Assembly (NCBI GenBank): GCA_905221605.1 | Contig: CAJNDS010002833.1 | Span: forward strand, 60,001 to 124,000 | Length of the DNA stretch: 64,000 nucleotides | Direction: 5' to 3' | DNA from: Symbiodinium natans | Lineage: Eukaryota; Sar; Dinophyceae; Suessiales; Symbiodiniaceae | Part shown: positions 58,201 through 64,000 of the stretch, piece after piece | Position numbering within the stretch: position 1 is the stretch's first letter | Layout of the letters: each line of letters opens with the position of its first letter | Position numbers and translations under genes: made by a program | The notes under the pieces: generated by a model | What the model saw: only the letters and a program-made list of their open reading frames with translations | What the model was told of the DNA's origin: nothing | Databases searched by the model: none

Positions 58201-61200
58201 ATTATTGTCATACACATATATATATATATATATTCTCTATAATGAGTGATGCGGCCGAAAAGATTTCGAATACCCCTTGTGGTCCCTACACAGTTCAGTG
58301 GGCCCCCGTACTAGGCTTCAGGCCATGGGCAGTTTGGGGGGGTTGAAAGGGTGCCAGAAGCGTTTGGGGGGGGTAAGCCCTAAACCCCAAACCCCAAACC
58401 CGGACCCCTAAACCCTAAACCCTAAACCCTAAACCCTAAACCCTAAACCTGCTGTAGGGTTCGGGCTTGGCGGGCCGATGGTTTAAATGGGCTGTTTGCA
58501 TGTGACACTTTTCAAAGGTGGTTCAGCGATTTCTAAAACGCAGCCTGCTGTTTGTAGGATGCTTTCGTCGGCTGAAAAAATCTATGGAGCACTGTCCGGT
58601 TGACACAGTTGGGTCCGGAATTCACAACAAAACGACCATGTGCTTCCAGAGTCTTGTGGAGAGCGGCCGCGAATTCAATACAGGCCCTAAACCTCCTTCA
58701 AATCTAGACGCGTCCCCTCCTGTGCATGCCTAGGAGTGTAAGGAGGTTTCATTCACAAGGCCGGTCAGAAAATTGAGAGGCCTTTTAGGCTTAGGGTTTG
58801 CGTAGCCTTATTCTGTTTAAGGGGCCATGATTTACGATAAGAACCCGAGATGCTTCCATCCTAGCTTGCGGGGGTATTTTGAATAGAACGCGGAGAACAC
58901 TGCGCAGTTGTAGGGCTTCTACAAGAGGTGTAAAAGTGTTCCCTTATGGTCCCTTTAGAAGACTACTAGAATGACCCCCACAACCCCATTCTAAATATTC
59001 AGGCCCCTATAGGAGGCCCTGATATTCTGAGAACCTCAAGCTTGGCCTCTGCCAGACTGTGAAGTACTTCACGGCAGAGAGATACGAGCGCTCGGAGTGA
59101 GCCAAATGCCTTCAGAATGTTGGACTCGCTCGGGTTGACGGTGTCTTTGGGCCTCAGGGTTTCGGTTCTTTTTTTCAAGGCGTGGGCGCCTGCGAGAGGT
59201 ACCGGGGCCTTGTGGAGAAGTTCCAAAAGACATCCATGGCCACGCAGGCGAGGCTTCGTGTCACGGTCCATGAGGAGGTCTGAACCGGATCGTAGGAGGC
59301 TTCCATGCAAGTAGCCCTACTTGAAGTAGCCAAGCAAAACTGCACTTAATTCCCACTTAGTAAGTGCCCTAATATGGTTATAATTTGGGTTATAAGTACA
59401 GGTATGATTGGTCAATAAGTACCATGAACCTTCAAGTAAACCCTGGAGCCCCTTATACCATGCAGGCATCGCTGTCCCTGCTGAACGTGCTGCAGCAGCT
59501 CATCGTGAACTTTGCGCTCTGCGGTGGAATGCCAGCGCCTTACTTGGAGGTTCAGGGCACCTAAAACCCCAATTATAGTTGTACTTTTACGCCCCCTAAG
59601 TCCCCTAAGTAGGTAGTTATGAGTAGACTTCTTATGGGGTCAATAAGTAGCCATGAACCTCCAAGCAGTTCTAGGTTGCCTATACGACTAAGAGCAACTG
59701 CGAGCTACAGCCCCTAGCTGCCCGAAATCCACACTGAACTGTGGATGCTCCGATGAGGATCATCGCCACTGTGCGCGTGCTGCAGGCCAGGCTTTGTGCA
59801 CCATTCAATCCACGCTGTAGTAGCAGTTTCTTGACCATGCCCTCCCTCAACCCTAAACCCTAAACCCTAAACCCCTCTATATGATCCCCCTGTACAGGAC
59901 CTTGTGCAAGAATGGACATAGGGCGTCGGAGCCATGCATCAACTCATCAACACCCATGACCTATACACACTAAGCCCCAAAGAGCCGGCCGCTTGTTCAA
60001 ACCCTAAACCCGAAACCCAAAACCCTAAACCCTAAACACGACACCAAGGTCCACGGCAGCCTCGGTACCTTCGTCGCTGTCAACGCGTGCGCCGCGTCAC
60101 GCAGCAGTCCTTGCCAGGGGCTGCCTGGAGCGGTTCCCTTGTGATTTTGGATCAGGGTTAAGGGTTTAGGGTTTAAGGTTTAGGGTTTAGGAATTAGGGT
60201 TTAGGACGAACTTGCACATCTGCAGGTACATCATCAACGTCTTCACGCCCCTGAACTTCTTGGGGACGATCTACAACATGGCCCGGCCCTGGGGTCTGTT
60301 GGAGTAGCCCAGGACCCTTTAATACAGGAGCCTCGGTTTAGGGTTTAGGGTTTAGGGTTTAGGGTTTAGGGTTCGGGCAACTGTAGAAAATCAAAATGCG
60401 CCCGACAGCGCACCCGAATGTTAGGCAACACCCCGCAAGCCAGGTTCCTGGACCCTTCCCCACGCAGGCCTCCGAATCCTAAACCCTATATGGGGGTTTC
60501 CGAAAAAGGGGTGCCCTTTTTGGGGGTCCCTTTAAGGGGATTCTATTCTGTTTGGGGTATAAAAGGGCGTACCCCTATTTGGGGACATACCCATATAAAC
60601 CTACATACCTGTCTACCTACATACACCTCATAATCGGGGTACTATAATCCCTATTTAAGGACTGTTAGTAGTATAAACCCTGAGCCCTTTGAGCCCTAAA
60701 CCCTAAACCCTAAACCCCTGCCGTCGAGGTGGTCAACGCCATTGTGGACATGCGGAGTTTCGGGCAGCTCTTGGCAGAGACCTCCGAAGTTCAGGAGCCC
60801 TTCTCGAAGGGTTAGGTGCACGGTTTAGGGTTTAGGGTTTCGGGTTTCGGGTTTGGGGTTTGGGGTTTGGGGTTTGTCGATTTAGGGCTTGCAGTGTTTC
60901 AGCTCTGGAGCTTCTCACAAAGGCCCTCTAAACCCTAGCAGGGTGCTGAGGATGTTTTGTGCGTTTACCGAAATTAGTGTGCTTAGGATGTTTAAGGGTG
61001 TTTACCTAAATCCTAAACCCTAAACCCTAAACCCTAAACCCTAAACCCTAAACCCTAAACCCTCTTGGAGCCGCAGGATGCCAGCAACGCTCCGGATCTC
61101 AACCTCGCGGTGCGTGAGGCACGCGGCGAGGGGGCTGAGTGGATGGGTTTAGGGTTTAGGGTTCAGGGTTTAGGGTTTAGGGTTTGGGGTTTGGGGTTTA

Positions 61201-63944
61201 GGGTTTAGGGTTTAGGGTTCAGGGTTTAGGGTTTAGGGTTTGGGGTTTAGGGTTCAGGGTTTAGGGTTTAGGGTTCCGGGGGAGACTCGAGGATGCTAAG
61301 GGGAAGCTACATGTCCCCTTAATCTGGTCCCTCTTGCCTTCTCAAAAGGGTTCTGAAGTATGGGCCCTTGAGTTTTATAGCGTATAGAAGGGCCCTAAAC
61401 CCTAAAACCCTAAAATCCCAAAGCCCTAAAACCCTAAAACCCTCAAACCCTAAAACCCTAAAACCCTAAAACCCTAACACCCTAACACCCTAACACCCTA
61501 ACACCCTAACACCCTAACACCCTAAAACCCTAAAACCCTAAACCCTAAACCCTAGGAAGGGCTCCCCCAATTAAGGGCCCATGTTAACGGGACCGTGGGC
61601 TTCCCCGAAAGAACCCGAGGAGACACTCTTGGGTTTGGGGCTTACGGTTTAGGGTTCAGGGTTTAGGCGGTTTAGGGTTTAGGGTTTAGGGTGTAGGGTT
61701 TAGGGTTTAGGGTTTAGGGTTTAGGGTTTAGGGCTAGCTGCCAGGATGTGCCGATGGTTGCCTTCTTCCAGGTGTGCTTCCACTACTCAAAGTGGCCCGG
61801 CAAAGAGTGTCTAGCGTTCATAGGATTTAGGGTTTAGGGTTTAGGGTTTAGGGTTTAGGGTGTAGGGTTTAGGGTTTAGGGTTTAGGGCTTGGAGGCCTA
61901 AACGCGGAACGGCTCTCACACCAGCAGGGACAAGTAGGGGCGAGGGTAGGCCTAGCATCTGGGATGAGCTTGTCCAGGATTTGCGTACCTTAAACCCTGA
62001 ACCCTAAAGGCCGCTACTTTCTCAGTTTCATTGAGACTTGGTTAGGACTTTAATAGGGCTTTGCAATTGGTGACAACACCCTCGTACAACTCGAGACCTT
62101 GAAACCTGCGCTTGGCGTTTAGGGTTTAGGGTTTGGCGTTTAGGGTTTAGGGTTTAGGGTGCAGGCTGCAGGATCTAGGGTTTAGGGTTCAGGATTTAGG
62201 CTCCCCTGCTGAGGCAGCCGCTTGGCCGAGCAATCAAGGACTTCTTGGGAAGGGTGAGGTCGAGCAGCGTTCTGGACGCGTGCGGCTGTGAAGAACAGCG
62301 CTCGCAATGCAGCCTTGCCACGGGGTTATCTTAGGTTCTGCGGGGCTCAGTTGCAGGATTGCAAAAAGATTTGCGTGTAGCTAGTACGTCCAGGTGTTGC
62401 TACTTATGCCGTACATTGTATACATCATCACTTCATGATACGATGGCAGACTGAATGTATGCCTGCACGATAGGGCTGGGCTCAAAACCGCAAAGTCTTA
62501 AACGCGGTGCCCCATAAACTTAAATCCTAAACCCGAAGAGTCCAGGACATCTGCTTCGAGATTCCTCGCGGGAGCTCCTTGGCACTCGTGGGTTCGACTG
62601 GCGCGGGCAAGACTACCATCACACGCCTCCTCTTCCGTTTCTACGACGTCGTCTCCGGCCTCTTGGTTGCCCAAAGCCTACGACAGTAGCAGGACAAGGA
62701 CGGTTTAGGGTTTGGGGTTTCGGGTTTAGGGTTTAGGGTTTAGTATGGTCAGGGTGCTCGTCTCGGGTGCCCTTGCTCTTCAAAGGGATCTACGGGGCCA
62801 CAACACCTAAACCCTGCAAACCTAACCCTGCACCCCAAATTTAAAAGCCCTAAACCATAAACCCTAAACCCTCAGCGGCCACGAGTACTTTGGAGACCTG
62901 CACGTTATACACCCCAGTCCAAGGTCAGGTCGCAGTGAACGGCCAGGATGTTCGCAAGGTCACGCAGCGTTCTCTGCGGGCAGCAATCGGGATGGTCCCG
63001 CAGGAGTGTCCTTCAAGCTTCTTGTTTCTTGTGGCACGGGGATCTAGTCGGACGATGAAGAAAGTGCCTTTTGAAAGCCGGAGAGAGAGCGCAAGAGGGA
63101 CCATAATCATCAAAAGGGTTCAGCATTTGGGGCTGCACAAACTCCAGCTGTCGGGGTCGGCAGGAATATATGGGAAAAGCACCCTCATGCTAATTGCAAT
63201 CTGGGGGGTTTACTTTTAAAAAAAGGGGCCCCTAATATAGACCCCCCCAATTAGTAGGATCCCTCTATAGTAAGGACCCCAATAAGGTACCCCGAAGTTC
63301 GGAAACCCTAAATCCTAAAACCCTTAAACCCTTAAACCCTTAAACCCTTAAACCCTTAAACCCTTAAACCCTTAAACCCTTAAACCCTTAAACCCTTAAA
63401 CCCTTAAACCCTTAAACCCTTAAACCCTTAAACCCTTAAACCCTTAAACCCTAAACCCTAAACTCTAAACCCTAAACCTCGGTTTAAAGGACGTGGTGCT
63501 TTTCAACTCCACGATCGCGCACAACCTGCGATATGGCAACATCTACGAGGCCACACCATTGGTCGGCTTGTACAGGCTGCTAGAGCTCCTTTAGATTAAT
63601 CTCTAGGACCCTAAACCCTAAACCCTAAACCTTAGTGTTCCTCCTTCCGGGAAGAGGATCTTTTGATCGGAGCTCGGTCAGGCCACGCAAGCAGATATTG
63701 AGAAGGCTGCGGCCAGTGCACAGCTGGATGGCTTCATCGGGCAACAAGCACAGGGCTACGAAACCTGGCATGCAAGAGTGATTTTTTTTGAGGCTTTCCC
63801 GAAAACCCTATGCTTCCGTAAGCCCTAAAACCCTAAACCCTAACCATTAAACTTGGGCATAGGGGCGTCGGACTTTGGACTATGCCCTGAGGACACCATC
63901 GTGGGTGAGAGGGGCCTCAAGCTCAGCGGGGGAGAGAAGCAGAG
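55159..63944 (+). CDS. ABCB6: ABCB6/HMT1-type ABC half-transporter, whole gene (discontinuous, 3' truncated by window)
   Basis: Twenty-four exons encode a membrane domain followed by a nucleotide-binding domain. Landmarks: FAHLHGLSLDWHLRKKMG and SMDRGIQ (HLHxLSLxWH, DRG), SLVNYE and TVKYFTAERYE, TPLNFLGTIYNM, Walker A GSTGAGKTT, RSLRAAIGMVPQ (Q-loop), NSTIAHNLRYG and signature LSGGEKQR. These are diagnostic of the ABCB6/HMT1/ATM1 group, and spacing fits ABCB6/HMT1 best. Members sit in mitochondrial, vacuolar, lysosomal or plasma membranes as homodimers and move porphyrins, phytochelatins or glutathione conjugates; the substrate here cannot be told. The window ends just after the signature, so Walker B and the H-loop lie beyond 64000. 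An N-terminal extra membrane domain, typical of HMT1, is not visible upstream. Placed donors: 12 GC, 5 GT, 2 GA. Confidence 0.93.
55444..55556 (+). mobile_element. Introner-like element, family F, in an ABC intron
   Basis: GTATTACTGTTTTTGGTGAG and AAATATATACCCTACTTCA; the most complete family F copy. Confidence 0.85.
55706..55761 (-). repeat. Telomere-like array in an ABC intron
   Basis: About eight CCCTAAA units ending 8 nt before the exon. Confidence 0.95.
55770..55888 (+). CDS. ABC transporter exon: VFNIISPIYLARATDALSA
   Basis: CCTCAG acceptor. The end is uncertain: a GC donor at 55883 keeps phase; reading runs on to the TTTAGGG array at 55887. Confidence 0.85.
56391..56448 (+). CDS. ABC transporter exon: VWWPLVEYAAMVFFSKALKE
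   Basis: Second helix region. Acceptor CCCCAG or GCAG six nt later; donor unresolved, and a small exon may be missing before the next. Confidence 0.75.
56569..56595 (+). CDS. ABC transporter micro-exon: EAQSLVYIK
   Basis: 27 nt. GGCCAG acceptor; GT donor at 56596 gives the best continuation. Confidence 0.65.
56727..56824 (+). CDS. ABC transporter exon: TFAHLHGLSLDWHLRKKM
   Basis: Hallmark HLHxLSLxWHLxRKxG segment of ABCB6/HMT1. GGTCAG acceptor, GC donor at 56825, phase 2. Confidence 0.92.
57059..57092 (+). CDS. ABC transporter exon: NVIRSMDRGIQ
   Basis: DRG coupling motif. GCGCCAG acceptor; GC donor at 57093. AGGCTG occurs at both ends of the next intron. Confidence 0.92.
57233..57298 (+). 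CDS. ABC transporter exon: QQTMQYVFLYLVPTLVEAFT
   Basis: Membrane helix with the PTLVE motif; exact spacing to DRG. GC donor at 57299. Confidence 0.9.
57503..57562 (+). CDS. ABC transporter exon: VTLIFVFHFENAQLA
   Basis: CTCTGAG acceptor; the end is near 57547, with GC donors in phase, not settled. Confidence 0.8.
57692..57777 (+). CDS. ABC transporter exon: VFMNLFMYIYATVKVTLWRK
   Basis: Starts GDATLEVF; helix ending at the TxWR motif. GC donor at 57778, phase 2. Confidence 0.9.
57871..57930 (+). repeat. Telomere-like array in an ABC intron
   Basis: About eight TTTAGGG units in the 174-nt intron 57778-57951. Confidence 0.95.
57952..58024 (+). CDS. ABC transporter exon: FRTATTKHDNDLHDRLTDSL
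   Basis: Ends VNYE, matching (V/A)DSLLNFE. ATCAG acceptor, GC donor at 58025. Confidence 0.92.
58377..58450 (-). repeat. Telomere-like array in an ABC intron
   Basis: CCCTAAA units preceded by CCCCAAA variants, in the longest ABC intron (about 1 kb), which also contains AT-rich sequence at 58080-58240. Confidence 0.93.
58938..59006. mobile_element. Introner-like element, family G (partial), in an ABC intron
   Basis: TTCCCTTATGGTCCCTTTAGA and CCATTCTAAATATTCAGGCCC; the exon begins about 50 nt later. Confidence 0.6.
59056..59098 (+). CDS. ABC transporter exon: TVKYFTAERYERS
   Basis: VKYF(T/N)xExYE motif. GCCAG acceptor, GTGAG donor at about 59097, phase 2. Confidence 0.92.
59199..59247 (+). 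CDS. ABC transporter exon: YRGLVEKFQKTSMATQ
   Basis: CGAGAG acceptor, GC donor at 59248. Confidence 0.88.
59319..59436 (+). mobile_element. Introner element, family A, in an ABC intron
   Basis: Left end degenerate (TACTTGAAGTAGCC), right end AAGTACCATGAACCTTCAAG clear. Confidence 0.7.
59466..59530 (+). CDS. ABC transporter exon: ASLSLLNVLQQLIVNFALCG
   Basis: Helix matching ASLxxLNxxQNLxI. ATGCAG acceptor, GC donor at 59531, phase 2. Confidence 0.92.
59543..59665 (+). mobile_element. Introner element, family A, in an ABC intron
   Basis: CTTGGAGGTTCAGGGCAC and GTAGCCATGAACCTCCAAG; begins 12 nt after the exon. Confidence 0.88.
59758..59785 (+). CDS. ABC transporter micro-exon: IIATVRVLQ
   Basis: 28 nt. 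ATGAG acceptor, GC donor at 59786; phase and length fit the helix end between neighbouring exons. Confidence 0.75.
60049..60086 (+). CDS. ABC transporter exon: VHGSLGTFVAVN
   Basis: Matches (L)TxGDFVxVNAY. CCAAG acceptor, GT donor at 60087, phase 2. Confidence 0.88.
60226..60280 (+). CDS. ABC transporter exon: YIINVFTPLNFLGTIYNM
   Basis: Last helix with the xPLNxxGTxY motif. TGCAG acceptor, GC donor at 60281. Confidence 0.93.
60488..60596. mobile_element. Introner-like element, family E, in an ABC intron
   Basis: TATGGGGGTTTCCGAAAAAG and CTATTTGGGGACATACCCAT are inverted ends. Confidence 0.88.
60729..60788 (+). CDS. ABC transporter exon: VVNAIVDMRSFGQLLAETSE
   Basis: Linker to the ATPase domain ((I/V)DMxxxFxLL). 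GTCGAG acceptor, GT donor at 60789. Confidence 0.88.
61077..61130 (+). CDS. ABC transporter exon: DASNAPDLNLAVREARGEG
   Basis: Linker before the ATPase domain. CCGCAG acceptor; the donor is not settled (several in-phase GC sites from 61119 on). Confidence 0.75.
61146..61275 (+). repeat. Telomere-like array in an ABC intron (about 18 units)
   Basis: TTTAGGG with TTTGGGG and TTCAGGG variants. Confidence 0.95.
61392..61552 (-). repeat. 8-bp telomere-variant arrays CCCTAAAA and CCCTAACA
   Basis: CCCTAAAA 8-mers on both sides enclose about seven identical CCCTAACA 8-mers (about 61471-61524). Confidence 0.96.
61660..61733 (+). repeat. Telomere-like array in an ABC intron
   Basis: About ten TTTAGGG units ending 11 nt before the exon. 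Confidence 0.95.
61745..61808 (+). CDS. ABC transporter exon: VAFFQVCFHYSKWPGKE
   Basis: First strand and A-loop (FxxVxFxY) of the ATPase domain. CTGCCAG acceptor, GT donor at 61809, phase 1. Confidence 0.88.
61828..61890 (+). repeat. Telomere-like array in an ABC intron
   Basis: About nine TTTAGGG units. Confidence 0.95.
62541..62657 (+). CDS. ABC transporter exon with Walker A
   Basis: Reads QDICFEIPRGSSLALVGSTG then AGKTTITRLLFRFYDVVS. Walker A is GSTGAGKT. CCGAAGAG acceptor, GC donor at 62658, phase 1. Confidence 0.96.
62924..63003 (+). CDS. ABC transporter exon with Q-loop
   Basis: QVAVNGQDVRKVTQRSLRAA then IGMVPQ. CCAAG acceptor; the only in-phase donor is GA (CAG-GAGTGT) at 63004. 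Confidence 0.95.
63215..63306 (-). mobile_element. Introner-like element, family E (reverse), in an ABC intron
   Basis: GGGGCCCCTAATATAGACCC, AATTAGTAGGATCCCTCTAT and AATAAGGTACCCCGAAGTTC then GGAAACCC. Confidence 0.82.
63321..63475 (-). repeat. 8-bp telomere-variant array CCCTTAAA (about 16 units) then CCCTAAA
   Basis: About sixteen identical CCCTTAAA 8-mers (63321-63448) followed by three ordinary units. Confidence 0.97.
63490..63549 (+). CDS. ABC transporter exon: DVVLFNSTIAHNLRYGNIYE
   Basis: Twenty codons. AAAG acceptor, GC donor at 63550; AGGCCAC at both ends of the next intron. Confidence 0.95.
63682..63759 (+). CDS. ABC transporter exon: ATQADIEKAAASAQLDGFIG
   Basis: 26 codons ending QQAQGY. 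GGTCAG acceptor; GA donor at 63760 in phase 0 restores GYDTIVGERG. Confidence 0.93.
63892..63944 (+). CDS. ABC transporter exon with signature motif
   Basis: DTIVGERGLKLSGGEKQR contains the LSGGE signature. CCTGAG acceptor, probable GC donor at 63945; the gene continues past 64000. Confidence 0.95.
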
Positions 63945-64000
63945 GCAGGAACAGTTTGGGGTTTGGGGTTTAGGGTTTAGGGTTTAGGGTTAGGGTGTAG

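Noticed and set aside
58080-58240. AT-rich stretch read as a hydrophobic ORF (MYIYICIHISIGRVIHISII)
   Set aside because: Composed of AT and TTA-type simple repeats inside an ABC transporter intron; no codon bias.
62890-63219. Continuous 109-codon ORF covering the Q-loop exon
   Set aside because: Only 62924-63003 matches the ABC family; the rest is intron sequence, and the next homologous residues start at 63490.
1-64000. tRNA, rRNA and CRISPR arrays
   Set aside because: No cloverleaf with intact box A and B sequence, no rRNA-like stretch and no spacer-repeat alternation was seen; the telomere-like arrays have no unique spacers.

Overview
The window looks like nuclear DNA of a photosynthetic dinoflagellate. 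I base this on (i) a plastid-type ClpR gene whose 5' end reads as a signal peptide followed by a transit-peptide-like stretch; (ii) splice sites: in three genes I could place 49 donor sites from protein homology and reading phase, and they are about 25 GC, 17 GT and 7 GA, all paired with AG acceptors usually followed by G; (iii) exons of only 27-125 nt; and (iv) plant/alveolate-type telomere repeats (TTTAGGG). A chromerid or other myzozoan alga is the main alternative; the species cannot be named.

Layout. 1-8.1 kb: mostly satellites, GC-rich hairpin blocks and decayed ORFs, with almost no TTTAGGG repeats. 8.1-12 kb: a small minus-strand ORF and a plus-strand multi-pass membrane protein that diverge around a telomere-like array. 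12-18 kb: weak exon candidates, mostly on the minus strand, plus a large palindromic minisatellite. 18.6-25 kb: a ClpR-type plastid Clp protease subunit (plus). 25.5-29.6 kb: a many-exon gene of unknown function on the minus strand, convergent with ClpR. 32.3-47 kb: a long pentatricopeptide-repeat (PPR) protein gene (plus). 49-52.6 kb: a plus-strand multi-exon gene I do not recognise. 55.1-64 kb: an ABCB6/HMT1-type ABC half-transporter (plus), running off the right edge.

The striking feature is what the introns are made of. Nearly every intron holds an interstitial telomere-like array (TTTAGGG or CCCTAAA, often with variant units such as 8-mers), a short inverted-repeat element of about 80-150 bp, or both. 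These elements fall into at least nine families, each seen two or more times. In one family the element ends themselves supply the GT donor and the AG acceptor, and many introns have 4-7 bp direct repeats across their two junctions, which is the signature of introner-type (DNA-transposon-like) intron gain. At three places a telomere-like array interrupts one of these elements and the flanking element sequence is duplicated, suggesting that the telomeric arrays are themselves inserted. No tRNA, rRNA, CRISPR or operon structure was seen.

The recognised genes are not a pathway. ClpR (plastid proteolysis), a PPR protein (usually organellar RNA processing) and an ABCB6/HMT1 transporter (organelle or vacuole membrane) are all organelle-related, but I see no evidence of co-regulation. 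Exon coordinates were derived by eye from homology and phase; no transcript data were available.
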